Source of the DNA: Chlorokybus atmophyticus
Lineage: Eukaryota; Streptophyta; Chlorokybophyceae; Chlorokybales; Chlorokybaceae
DNA: 64,000 nucleotides
Assembly (NCBI GenBank): GCA_009103225.1
Contig: RHPI01002090.1
Location: 1,432,916 to 1,496,915 of the forward strand
Reading direction: 5' to 3'
Shown: in pieces, positions 23,640 through 35,800 of the stretch
How the letters are laid out: every line of letters starts with the position of its first letter
Numbering within the stretch: the first letter of the stretch is position 1
Position numbers and translations under genes: made by a program
Notes under the pieces: model-generated
Databases searched by the model: none
Told to the model about the DNA's origin: nothing
Seen by the model: only the letters and a program-made list of their open reading frames with translations

Positions 23640-24472
23640 GCGCTTGCTAATGGTGGCAGCGGCGACTGTGGCGGTGGGTGCGCCGCCCATAACGTCCAGC
23701 CGCGCCAATCAGCGACGACCACGGCCGACAACGAGCAGCAAAGCAAACGGCCAAGGGCAAGTCCCCGCGCCTTGCCAAAGAGGCTTTGTGGCCAATAGGC
23801 TTCATCTTTAGGATGGGAGAGCTCACATACAGCCTGAGGTCTATGGCCATTTATTGGAGCGGAGCATGGGAGCAATAATTCAGACCAACTGGTCTATGTA
23901 GGTGGGCGGTTGTAGATTATGAGGTGTGTTCGCGGCGTGTATTTCGTGCGTGTGTGTGTCGTAAGCACACTTTTGTTTTAATACATCTCACGGGAAATGG
24001 TCCATGCGGAGGATGTAAAAACATCATTACCCTGGCCCACCAGGTGTGTAGCACAGCTGCTACCAAAGCAGAGGGCTACGATGTGTTAACATCCTCAGCA
24101 TGGACCACACCCTGTGAGTGGTCCTGAGAACAACATGTGCTTGTTGCTAATGACACACGACACACACATTGCGAACAGAGGTAAGCTGCAGGCGCCCACC
24201 TCGCGAAATCAGCCGGTTTCGACTACCGCTGCCGTGCTCCGCTCCAATGAATGGCCAATAGACCTCAGGCCATATGCAATGAGGCCCATCTCAGCAAAGC
24301 AGCCAATTAGCCACAATATCTGCTGTAGAAAGCGCAACGACTTGCCGTGTGTATGCCGCTTGCTCTGTTGCTCGACGTCGGCCGTGGTGGTTGTTGACTG
24401 GCGTGGCTGGACGTTGTCGGCGAGGCCCCCACCGAAACTGTCGCCGTTGCCACCGTTGGCAACCACTGCTTG
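23640..24472. repeat. Large imperfect inverted repeat (arms about 235 bp, spacer about 360 bp)
   Basis: The + strand from 23640 to 23872 matches the minus strand from 24472 to 24231. Shared blocks include AACGTCCAGCC, CCACGGCCGAC, CCTGAGGTCTAT and ATTGGAGCGGAGCA. By eye about three quarters of positions agree. A similar open frame runs through both arms in opposite directions. It may be a fold-back element or an inverted duplication. No target-site duplication was confirmed. Confidence 0.75.
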
Positions 24473-24678
24473 CGCCGGCTGGTGTGGCAAAGAGCGCCGC
24501 CGCACCCTACGCGGAGCTTTGCGTGGACGGCTGTCGTGGTCACTAGGACCAGGCGTAGCTCACCCGCCGCTGCACCCTACCCACCGGGCACGGCCGCCGC
24601 CGCAGCCCCCCGCGATGCCGCCTTGAAAATTCAAATGCATGCTTGACAACAATCCGTCGTTTAACGACAGAAAGTTGC

Positions 24679-25119
24679 ATGCGTGAGAATGGACCGCCAC
24701 TTAGCCTCCGCGGCGTTGTTGGGAGACTTGGGCATGTTTGGGTGCACATGGGCGGCGGCGGCGGCGCGGCGGTCTCGGCGGCCGGCAAGCTTGTTATTAC
24801 GCTGCGGCGGTCGTTCGCAGGGAGGCCCGAGGCCACGCGGCGCATCCTGACGGCGCTGGGCCTGCGCGGCCGCATCAACCAGCAGGTCGAGCGCGTCAAC
24901 AATGCCTCCATTCGAGGCATGCTTGCCAAGGTGCAGTCGGGACCCTTCATGCAAGAGCATTTGCTACCAGCATCGACATTAGTAATTGTTTGCGGCGCCT
25001 TTATAATTGCCATGCCATGCCCAGCCTACAGCTTAATCTGTTCAGCAAAGATAGTTATGAGCGCCCTCCCTTCGGTCTGTCCATTAGGGTCAGAGCAAGT
25101 TGTTTCTTCCCGCCATTAG
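24679..25119 (+). CDS. Organellar ribosomal protein uL30-like ORF (3' part altered by a repeat)
   Basis: The + ORF contains KLVITLRRSFAGRPEATRR, then LTALGLRGRINQQVERVNNA and IRGMLAKV. This is the whole L30 fold: a first strand with TL-RS, a GLxR helix end, and the IRGMxxxV closing motif. Possible starts are ATG 24679 or 24748, and a Gly/Ala-rich stretch precedes the domain. It is most like mitochondrial L30, which binds 23S-type rRNA in the large subunit. After LAKV at 24936 the normal short tail is not recognisable. From 24972 the frame enters a 228-bp segment duplicated elsewhere, so the C-terminal residues are doubtful, or there is a splice donor at 24934 (AAG|GTGCAG). Confidence 0.65.
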   Translation: MRENGPPLSLRGVVGRLGHVWVHMGGGGGAAVSAAGKLVITLRRSFAGRPEATRRILTALGLRGRINQQVERVNNASIRGMLAKVQSGPFMQEHLLPASTLVIVCGAFIIAMPCPAYSLICSAKIVMSALPSVCPLGSEQVVSSRH

Positions 25120-25199
25120 CGTCGCCTTCGTATGGGGTGCTGTGTGCGCTGCAGCTTTGTCTGCAGGCCTTTGTATGTGTTGAGGAGCTCGACCACATC
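24972..25199. repeat. 228-bp dispersed repeat, copy 1
   Basis: Appears base-for-base identical to 36536-36763 in the same orientation. It overlaps the 3' end of the uL30-like ORF. Confidence 0.9.
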
Positions 25200-26432
25200 T
25201 GCACAAGGAACGGAGAAGCTCGCACATAATAGCACTTTTCTCATATGACGCTTTGTACGCTTATTGTCTCAAGTTGATCGGATCTGTGCATCAATGTGCA
25301 GCATTCACACATGCAACATGTTGACACAATGGCTAAGCCGTCATTGGTAGTTTAGCCGTGTCATTGCGTAGTTGCCGCCACAGAGATAAGCCTGCAAAGT
25401 GCCTGTCACTATCAAGTTGATGCATGTGCATCAGCACAAGCATTGCCATCCTCCAGCAGAAGAGGAGATTGCCTTAATACAGACAATCTCCTCTAACACA
25501 GATCCCACACATGGTGAGCGTCGAGACTTCAGAGATGGCTGCCGAAAGGGCGGCTGAGTTGGCCAGGCAGAAGGCGCCGAGGGAACCCATTGTTGCCTGG
25601 CACAAGCCCTGAGACTGTGCGATAACAGGCGCGTATGCGTGCATGGGGGTGGGTGGGGTTGGGGCAAGCGGGGGTGGGCGTAAGGTTGGAAGAGCAGATG
25701 TTAGATCAGCAGGTGACACAGCAAAGATGGACCTTACAGTCGAGCGCACAGTGACTTGCTCCTCACAATGATATGCTGGATCGCTTATTGATGTGTAGCT
25801 CGTATAGGTTGCCTTGAACTTGGCATAGAGCTTAGTGTGGGGCTTGTTGGTCAAGCGCGTACCGCTACTTGCAATTGCGGTTGGAACTGTCGCGCGCGAA
25901 CAGACATGGTGTTCCTGGTTGTGCGTGGCGGACTGTTGGTAGCTTGCTCTGAAGATTGATCGGTTTCTCATCGCACAGTGCTGTCATGTTTTGATTACAG
26001 TACATCACCCCAGTTTCTAGCCGTTCACCTTGGTTTGCAACTGGCAGAGCACACAAGCGCGACGCTACTGTACATGCGCGCAATAGCTCTAGTATTCAGT
26101 TGTATACATCCTACTTGCAGCGTGTACCCTGGGACATACAGATTTCAACAAGGTACTCCTGTGTGTATGCACTATTACTGTCTTTGCCTATGCAGGGTGT
26201 ACACTCATACCAGGAATGACCTTGCAGTAGGGGCTTCACTCGGCAGCGATGAAGTCAGTTATGTTTCAGCCGTGTGCATGGGCTGCAACAACCAAGTCTT
26301 TATGCATACTGCATGACTTGCCTCACAGCAAGCATGGTTGCACACGCAATGCCATGGTGTGTGGCTGCATGCCAACTAGGTGATATGTCAACAAGAAATA
26401 CTTCTTGAATAACATTGTCCTACATATGATTA
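25200..26432. other. Intergenic, nothing firmly recognised
   Basis: A minus-strand open frame of about 165 codons at 25474-25971 shows no recognisable domain. No RNA gene or clear repeat was seen. Confidence 0.45.
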
Positions 26433-29400
26433 TCAGCGCGTGTTTGCTGGAGAACGAAGTGTCTCAGCGAACTTGTGTTCTGCTTCAGCAGCAGCTTCTT
26501 CAGTGCCAAACAGCACATGCGCAGTCTGCACGCGAGAGAGCTGGTTGAAGCATAATCAAAGAGCAGCAGCAGGGGAATAGCCTCCATTTATATTGAATCT
26601 CATACACTGCAATTGGTGTTGCTGAACTCATTGACCACTCACCCGTGAGTCACGAGGCTTAGCAATCCACGAAACGAAGTATTCCGGAGAGACGCAGGGC
26701 AGCTTCTCTGCAAGAAACACAAGTACCTGCACAGATTGGACACACGGTCACCACGTGAATGAAACAAGCCCATCGCATGCCAACGCTGCATACAAGTCGT
26801 CATCCCCTACCCAGTTGTCTTGTTTTGTAACATCCTTATCACAGATGACGAAGTCCACGCCATGTTTGAACTGCTGTGATTACAAGGTCAGGGATAACAC
26901 TGTTGCCTATCAGCAAAGCAATGCAAACATGCAAGATGCGTAGTGAGAGCAGCGTCAAGTAGGATATCAGTGTATGGAGGCAGGTGCGCCAGAACAGAGC
27001 CACCGCCAGCATGAACCGCACGTATCAGCGTGTCCTTGCTTGGAGGCGGGATGAACTCTCCGTACATGAGCACTGCAAGTCACCAAACAGTTCAGTACTG
27101 CAGAGTGCATACAAAGTGGCTAAGAGAGAAACAGCACATTGGGCCACCTTTTAATCCTTCAAAGGCTCGTTTGCCCGTTGACATGCGTTGCATTCGCCAG
27201 TGAGTTGGTGCGGACATGTGTACACTCCTGTCGCTGTTGTAACCGCTGCACGTACACAAGCAATTCGACTTATGAGCAGCACATCTCAAGCACAAGACGC
27301 AGCCTTCTGCAACTGTGAGACAAACAATGAAATACCTCCCGCTCCATTCATAGTCTGTTTCGTACACGAATCTTCCCACCTGCTTGCTTGCAACTGTACA
27401 ATGCAGTTAAGGAGAAATCGCTATGCTGGTGCGCTTGCATGCGTTGTGCGGTGCTTGACTATTGCAGCACACCAACATTGAAAAATGAGCAGTACAGATA
27501 CAAGTGTACACGTGTGAGGAGGATATAGATACTCTGGCTTAAGAATCCATTGGCCAGCTGCTGCCGCTGCAAAGAACTGCAGAAGAGTTGACTTCGCATT
27601 AGACCAAGGTGTCTTGGTAAACGTGTGCCAACACGTATGTTTTTTAGGAAACACTCGCATACCTTTTCATTCCGTTTCAGCGGTGCAGGCAGAATCAGGT
27701 GCGTCGTGCGAAGGTCCCACTCGTGGCTGTCCAGGCACAGTTTGCCTCTCAGGCCCTTTACCATCTGCCTGTACCTCACCTTCTGGTCGCGCTGACCGCT
27801 GAACGTGAACCACCGCTTACTGCTGGTGCTGGGCTTGGCGCTGTCTCTGTTGTCCTCAACACCCGGGGCCTGCACTGTTGCTGGCTCCTCCATGTTCACT
27901 GCGCTTGTTGTTGGAGTATCTTCAGCAGGGGCCGCTTGGGCTGACAAAGCTGTGGTTGGTTTTGCAGGTGAGCTGCGCTTTGGTGATGGTTGCTCTGCTT
28001 GAAGCGCCTGCCAACCGATTGCAACATATTAAGGCTGCTGTGTGGTGCTGTCCCGCACACTGAGAAGATACAGTTATAATGTTGACCAACACATTGTGTG
28101 ACCATCAATAACAAGTTGCCAAAGCCATCAAAGTCAGTCAATACCTGCTTGTCCGCTGCCCTCTTGCAAGCTTTGAGTGAAGCCACTGGGGTGGAAGCAG
28201 CATGCGTCTGATCAGAGGTGGTGGTTGGCTGTGCGCCGAGCAAAGCATTGTCATAATCGGACATGCTTCTGGTAGCTTGGTCATGCGCTGCACCCGGTGC
28301 GTGCTGATTGTCTTCCAATGTGGTCGCAGCGTGCGTCTGGTTATCTGTGCTGGGTGATACCTGGTGATCATACAGCTGTCCGGCACCAACACCAACATCA
28401 TTAACAGCTGTGCTTGCGGGTTTCTCAGGCTGCTCACTCGGCAGTGCTTCATTTATTTCGGCAGCGGGTTGCTGCTCCACGCCTTCAACACTTGCAGCTT
28501 CCTGTTTGCTAGTGTCCAGCTCAACACCACTTCCGTCACGCTCATCTGCCCGTTGTCGCACTTGCTGTCGCAGATTGGTTGTATCGGCCAGGGCGGGGCG
28601 CGCTCTTTCTGCAGTGCGCGGAGTCTTCTCGGCAGGCAGCTCATCCTCCACACCAGACACATCCATGGCTGCCAAGGACGGGGCTCGCCGTTTCAACAAC
28701 CTCCTGCCAGGCGCAGTTTTGGGCGGTGCCTTTGCAGAAGAACCCAATCTGACAGGTTGCATAGTCCCACCACTGATGTTGGCAGCAGCAGGTGGTTCCT
28801 GCTGCTGCTGTTGCTGAGCGCTACTGATATCAGCTTCACAAACCACTCTCGGTGGTGACGCAACTCTTCCTGCATCATCATGATGCTCGGGTAGCTCTGT
28901 CTCAGCATCAGAGTTTGGGTTGCGGACTGCAGTGGATTGCGGGCAGGGCTGCTGCTGCTGCTGTTGTTGTTGTTGTTGCTGCTGTTGTGGTGGTGGCAAT
29001 TCCGCTGGTTTCAGGAAGGACCGCCTGCGAAGGACAGCCTGTTCGGCACGCTGCAGAGGGGAGGCTGAGCTCTGCTGCAGGGGTGCGCTCTTCCTTCCAG
29101 CAGAGAGGCTAGTGATTCCCAGCGTGCCCATGCGTGGTACCGTCGCAGGCGCCGCCATGGACAGCCTGTGCGCTGGGGTTCTGGACCCCAACTTGGTGGC
29201 TTCTGCCATGACAGGCGTCGCTGCGTGTGGTTGCGGCATGCTGGGGTTCCCTGCACAAAGCACCGTTCAGGATGAGTTGTTGTCGGTCACTTGCGCACAC
29301 AAACCATGTGATGCATGCCTGGCGACATGACTGCCGGCGTTGTTACCTGCCGGGACTGGATGCGGAGCAGCCAGCTCGCCAGCTGTCTGCTTCGCTAATA

Positions 29401-30666
29401 GCTCTCGGCCACTGCACACGACACAAAATCGTCACGCCATGTAACTCATTCATGTACACAAATGGTCATTATGCTTCAGTGTGCGCAGTAGCAACACAAT
29501 GTGAATGTCAGCTGCTGCACAAGTGTAGGTACAACTGCAGCATAGCATACCACATTGACTGGTAAGGTGCCTCGGGAAGGCGTCTCCATTGCTTCATGCT
29601 GCAAAGTGACAAGGAATGAGCAGTGGCTGTGTCAACTGCCAGACATGTGGGCTTTCTCTCACACAAGCGGTGACCAAACTGACCAGTCCTCAAGCCATTG
29701 ATGGTTGACGGTATGCACCCCAAACTCCTGAGCGCGCACGAACTTCTGACCTGAAACATAGGAGGAAAGTTATGCAAGGTGCAAGTAGTGGACCAGCCAG
29801 TGCTGACTTACAACAATCATGCAACAGTTGTGTAGACCATACCAGAAAAGTCGAAGCAAACTAGGTGTGTGTTCTCTTTAGACAGCGTCCCCGTGTATCT
29901 GGCCCGCATTATGTGGACCATATCCTGCAGTGCACTCAAGATTGATTCAAACAAGATTCGCCTTGCAGTCCTCGACACTCATGTTTGCGAGTCTGTAGAC
30001 ACCAAAGTGGTTACCTTCACGTCATCGCGTACAGTGCTCTTGTAGCCGGTGATGCTCACGACACAGTTGTCCATGTCAGGTACCCCAAGCTCATCAGGTA
30101 CAGGCTGGTACAACGCCTGTTAATAAAGGAGTGCGCTTATCAATGCGACATCAGACACGAGACAAGAAGTGCTGCATGACAAAGAGCAACACATTGACCA
30201 GAGTCCAAACCTTGGCATGTTGGTCGTGTAACTGAGTGTCGCGAATGCAGTCTGCTAACCACACCTCACTAGCCACAGCTTTACCGTCCCGTATGGCAGC
30301 CTCGTACATCTCCTGTCAACAGATTTCAAATCAAACACTCGTAGCAGCCTTGAACTGATCGCTCAGTACCCATCCTCATGATTCCGAGCCAATATCACTC
30401 ACTAACCCCGTTCTGGTATGGCACCACCACGTGCGTGCAATTGGACGCATATTGTCCGGCAGCAGCCACCACACCTCCGCACGCCTCAATGTCAACCTAG
30501 TTGGGCACCACAGCAATAGAAACATCCTTCAGCCTTCACTGTTAACCCCACTAATACAAGTCGTTTGCTAGCTGGCGCCTGCCCGCGCGCAAACACGCAC
30601 CTTAAGCCGTTCATGTTGGACAGCAAACACCAGTCCATTGAATAGTTTCTGCTGCTCTGGGAACAT
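26433..30666 (-). CDS. Four-BRCT-domain DNA-damage-type protein with polyQ linker
   Basis: Minus-strand exons from an ATG at 30666 give a first BRCT domain: LFNGLVFAVQHERLK, then CTHVVVPYQNG and AVASEVWLADC. The second reads VVSITGYKSTVRDDVK, THLVCFDFS and VNHQWLEDW. A long low-complexity linker follows (27960-29240) with a polyglutamine run coded near 28950-28985. The C-terminal pair has WFTFSGQRDQKVRYRQMVKG, THLILPAPLKRNEKV and WILKPEYLYPP. It then has LMYGEFIPPPSKDTLIRAVH, a GGGSVLAHLPP turn and EYFVSWI. The stop is at 26433-26435. Tandem BRCT pairs bind phosphopeptides, and the 2+2 layout resembles plant At4g02110 and animal PTIP/MDC1-type repair scaffolds. An extra 5' exon may lie at 31256-31600 or 30890-30910. 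Confidence 0.8.
28940..28990 (-). repeat. CAG/CAA repeat coding polyglutamine
   Basis: On the minus strand a run of CAA and CAG codons gives about 13 glutamines in the linker of the BRCT protein. Mixed codons suggest it is fairly stable. Confidence 0.9.
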
Positions 30667-32834
30667 TGCTGGGGGGGATTGTGTTGCGTAATCTTTATAA
30701 CTACAAACACCTGCAAGCAAGGCTTCAGATGTGTAAACAACCGGACAGCTGGCTCGATTGAGTCAGAACATAATAGCAACTTCATGTGCTTGAATAGTGT
30801 TGAATTTAGTGTTCAGTACTTGACAAGTTCGATATTGCTGTATAAGCAAACTGATTCTCAGATGTAAGGGTCCACCTCAACACGATCCAACCTGCATAAA
30901 CCGCGCCATGCTGCTAACAGCAGCAAATGTGCATGGCGCAACATGTACATCAACCCTTATACTGATTCAGCAGAGCATTTGATCAGAGCATCGCTCCAAC
31001 CGCAATCACGCAGGCTGCAGCATTGTAGGTGTCAACCGCGATTGCCGCTGGCAGCCCGTAGCATGCGCAGGATGTCAGCTACATGAGACATCAGCTGCAT
31101 GAGACAACTAATGAAGCTCAGACGTATGATTCGACGCCTGATGTGTTATGGCTGTTTGCGTTGACGGCGCTGCAACCAGCTTACGCTCAGCAGTAAACCA
31201 ACCCCGCCAGCAAGCCGCCCAGCTCTTCGCCAAGCTGAGCAGCGTGTGCCAAGCTTACCTCAGCCAGATCTCACTGTCAGCAGCATCAAAGTCGTCCAGC
31301 TGCTTGTGTTGCTTGCCGTCACTTGGATTTTGGCACCTTTTTCGGCTTGCTCTTACCCCCCTGCACCACCACCGCCACCGCCGCCGTCGCTGTGCGAGCA
31401 GCAGAGAGTGTGTCTCTCGCGGGCTTTTTCGAGTTCGTAAATTTTGCTCGTTTGAGCGGCAGTCTGTGCGGCGGGGCACAAGCGCACAAGCAGTGACCGA
31501 GTGTGCGGTGGACGCCACGTGGGGCGTTGCCGGCGAGACTAGCAGTGCTAGGCCTACTCCTGTTGGGGCTTTCGGTAACAAGTGAAGTCGTGCACGACTG
31601 CACTTGTTCAGAGCCAATACGCTAGTGAGCATCGCGTGTGCAAAGAGGCAGCGGACGCAGCCGACACATGCCCAGGACACACAGGCCGCTAACACCACTC
31701 CACGTGCTGGACTTGTGAGCGGCTGTTATACAGGCCAAGTGCGATGCAATAAGCAGCTCTCCAGCAATCCAAGCACTCACAAAGCAATTCATTACAGCAG
31801 CGGCAGCAGCTACGCTATGTTGCACACATGTTGCAGATGTCACACATTGTCTAGCTTTATACGTGCGTGCAACCAAGTGCATGCAAGGCGGTTATATGCG
31901 AAAGCGTGCGCACAGAAGTTGGACGAAGTGCACAACCAGGGCAAGCACATGTGTGTATTTGCACTGACACTTGACCTACTCAATGTGCAAGTGCGCTTCC
32001 CAAGTGCTTAACCTGCAGAATGCACGAGGCAGTGAGTCACTCTTGGCAGCACTCATAATGTACATCAACCTCTAGTCTACTGTGCACATGCAAGGTATTG
32101 TGTGCAATCAATAGCTAGGCAACAACATGCAAACGAACAAAAACTGTGAACTGTTGTCCTGGCACAACCTGCCAACCCCACCACCCAACCCCAACCAGCA
32201 CCTAACCAGCCCAGCACCCGAACCGAACACAGCACAACCTGTGCGGAGGGCGCACTGGACCAGGCACTGCTGACGTCGGCTGTGCAACGCAACTACGACA
32301 CAACCCAGCAAACCCTGCTGCATCGCTTGCAGAGGGCGAGGAAGGCGGCGGAGCCAGGGAGAGAGGGAGGGGGAGTCCTGGTCGCCAATTTGCATGCTGT
32401 CTGCGTGACCAAAAGCGCCAACAACTAACCAACGCCCATGTGGGCAGGTGATTACCAACTGCATATTGACTGCTGCATGTCGAACGGGGTAGAGGCAGTA
32501 GATTAGCGTGCTAGTAGTAGCCCGGTGGTCAACTAAATGTCATTTGTACGACACCTTGCATGTGTTGCTGCAAGCTGACTGGACTACACGTTGTGCATGC
32601 GCATGCATGTCCTGCATTTGATGTACATCCCAATACACGTTATGTTTACCGAGCTTGCCATCTGCGCAGCAGCAGCGACCTCCCGCTCAAATTTGCCAAC
32701 AGGCATCACTGCAGTGCTTTTCACAATCAATCAACTTGGCAAGCACACAGGACGGTATGCTGCCATCCTGTGTAGTTGCTTTACTGCCACAGGTCTATGC
32801 CACTACAACTTCCAATGCCATCTTAAAGGCCTAG
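30667..32834. other. Gene-poor spacer with a possible exon and a dispersed repeat
   Basis: A minus-strand coding-like stretch near 31256-31340 ends with LDDFDAADSEIWLR directly before a good donor (GTAAGC). It could be a 5' exon of the BRCT gene. The + ORF of 145 codons at 31148 is probably its shadow. From 32150 to 32530 there are segments shared with 7010-7590: CCAACCCCACCACCCAACCC, a GGGAGAGAGGGAGGG tract and TAGCCCGGTGGT. No gene is otherwise seen. Confidence 0.45.
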
Positions 32835-35800
32835 TCACCAGTGTTTGTACTGGCCATGGTAAGGTGGCCTATAAGGTGGCTGGTATTGTCCATGCATGCC
32901 TGCAGTCGAGGGTGCACTACTTCCTGCATAAGGTTGCACAGGCAGTGGCGGCTGCCATTGAGGCTGCGGGGCATGCATGTGGGTTTGCAACTGAGGGGCT
33001 GGCATCAGTTGGTTAGGTAAGAGTTGGTGGTGAGTGTGCATATTCTGGTGGATTGCTTGGACGTGCTGGATGTAGGAATGCGATTGTGCAGCATGCGCAT
33101 GTGCAGCATGCAATGGGATCGCAGCACTACTTGAAGGTATCGTAGCCATCGCCCCAAAATCAAAGTCAGTCATCGCTGGAAGATCTGCCCACTGCGAGTG
33201 TTCTTGCGTGACAGTGGATGACTGAGGCGGCATTCCATTGGCGTAATGCTGCTGAACAAGCTGTGCATCAGCATGTGACTGTACACGACCTGTCAATTGA
33301 CACAATGCATTGTGCGACAACGAGTGATTTGTGCTGACCTGTGATACATGTGGCTGCGGCATGTGCGGGTACTGTGGTAACTGCGTGTGAGCAACCGGCT
33401 GCTGTGCCGATGGCTGTGCTGCTTTCTGGGACAGCTGTGCCAGAAGTTGTGCAGCTAACCCCGGGTTCTGCTGCAAAAGCAACCTAGCTAGCTCTCCTGG
33501 GTTGCTGACAGGAGTTGGTGGCGCTTGTGCTGGTGCAACTGTTGCAGCTGCAGATGTTGGAGGTTTGGGAGGTGATGCTTCTGATATCGGCGCTGGGGTT
33601 GGTTTAGCTTCTGTTGGAATAACCAGGACAGATGCATCGTCTGCATCAGGTTGAACTTCCTCCGGCTCTGCTGGGCTTTCAGGAATGTCACTTGGGTTGA
33701 CATACTCAATGCTTGGGAACGACTGCTGGCGTTTTTGCTGCACTGACTTTTCCTCGCTTTCCAGACCAACTGCGCGTTTCCACTCAGCCTTCTCGGCAAA
33801 ACCTGCATGCAGACACCAGATCCTCACATGTTGCAATACAACGTCAGCTCAATCTGATTGGCCTTAAGGCAGATCGACGCACCAAACGGAAAGTGCCATG
33901 GGACATCACGTGTTGCATCAAGCAGCTCCTTGTAGCGCCGCTGCTGCTCCGCAACCTCTGGTGAGGGTTCTGACAAATTAGGAACCTGCAGCGTCGCGAT
34001 TGAGGGAACACCCTTGCTACCATGGCAGTGTGAAGTACAGGTGAAGTGCTTGCGCCCGACGACCACAAACAATATCATGCGAATCGTTGCAACAAGCAAC
34101 GACACAAACCTGTAGATCTTCCTCAATGTGTTCGTCATCGTCATCCACGTGGATTGACTGTGCTTCAGTAGTTAGAGCAGCAGGGACTGGCGAGGCAGGC
34201 ACCTGCTTTAATACTGACCCATCCTTTACAACTCCTTGAAACGCTGCGAGCGCCTTTTGCTTTTGCTTGGCCTTGCGAATGTCATCAGCTGACAGCGGTT
34301 TTGATTGCCATGTAGGTGTAGACGGCTGTCGCGTAACAACTTCATGCTCCATGCTAGCACTGGGCTGAACTGAGCCAAGCAACTGTACGCGATTGGTTCG
34401 AAAATTGTCCTCCTTGAGCACTGTGCTGCAGTTAAGGTCCAAGCGGTGCATGACTAATGGTTGTGGACATCAATGCACATCGACCAGGGCGTGATGACAA
34501 TCCATCAACGGGGACACATACACACATTTTGCACACTCTGAGCACAACAGCTCTACTGCACAACCACCATATGAAAGCAGGACCAATGTGACTGCTTGCT
34601 GGATACGTTCTCTTTTCACAACAGGGCGGCGCGCGGATGCTGGGCCAATAAGTTTGGAGGCAATGACGCCCGAAGTAGAGTCTCTGTAGTTGTGTAGTTC
34701 AGACATGAGCTGCTGTATGCGTACAATACTAATGTAACCGTGCGTCATATGACTTACTTGGCATTATGCGTGTCTGACAACCTGGCCATTGCACCGCTTG
34801 TGCGCATATTGTCCTGTGTTTTGAGTGCGTCAGACTCCATGAACTGCCAGCTGCCTTGGGAAGTATGTGACATGTTGGTACTTACACGTAAGGCAGCAGC
34901 ACCAGTGTTTGCCATAGGCACCGCGCCACCTGTTAATGCGGCGCTGTGTAGGCTACCACGACCAAATTTGATTTGTTGGTTCTGCGCATGTCCAGCATGT
35001 GTGCCTAGCCTTGGTTTCTTGGCAAGCATAGGCGCAGCGGAACCATTCGCTATGGCAGCGGCTGGCCTGCATGCACCACAAACATGTCACAACTACACCT
35101 TGCCAAGGCTCGCAAAATTTAAACATGCGTCACAACTGCTCGCGAGATGCTTGGCTCGTATGTAACGGCACATCCATGCAGCATGCTAGGCACTTGTTTG
35201 CGCTGGACATAACTGCCGGTGCAATCAATCATGCATGCATGATATCCACCACAGTAGAGACCCAGAGCAGTTGTGGCAAGGCAACGGAAATAGTGTCGCC
35301 TGGGTACATATTTGCTTGCCGACAGCTTGACACACACATACCTGGATCGTTTGTCAGAAGAACCTGTTGCAACATGAACTATTAGCAGCTGACCCTTGAG
35401 TGACACGGGCTGCGCATTATTGACAACACTTTCATACACTCACTTTGCAGTGTGTTTGCACCACTGGCTTGGCGTTTGACAGTCTCCCGCCATGACTCCA
35501 GAAGAGCTGCAGCTGCTGTGCGCACATCTGCGGACACACAATGCGGAGAATTTGTAGCGTTTACAAGCAATATTGCAGTACAACCACACAGAACACAAAC
35601 AAGAGCCATGCCCGTTTTCACACAACTGACTGTCAAGGTTGCTGCATTGATAACGTTGAGTGGGGTGTCAACCATGACAGCTCACTTGAGATCCTGGCAT
35701 TGCACAATGCAACACAACAAAGCACCTGGAAGAGGAGAAATTCTGGACAGATCAGCAACATCCGCCGCAATTGGACAAGCACGCAGGTTCTGCAGCGTCA

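Noticed and set aside
25474-25971. 165-codon minus-strand ORF
   Set aside because: No domain, splice-consistent partner or conserved motif seen.
31148-31585. 145-codon + ORF with a true ATG
   Set aside because: No domain; low-complexity His/Arg runs; the opposite strand shows a better exon end with a splice donor. Left as unresolved spacer.
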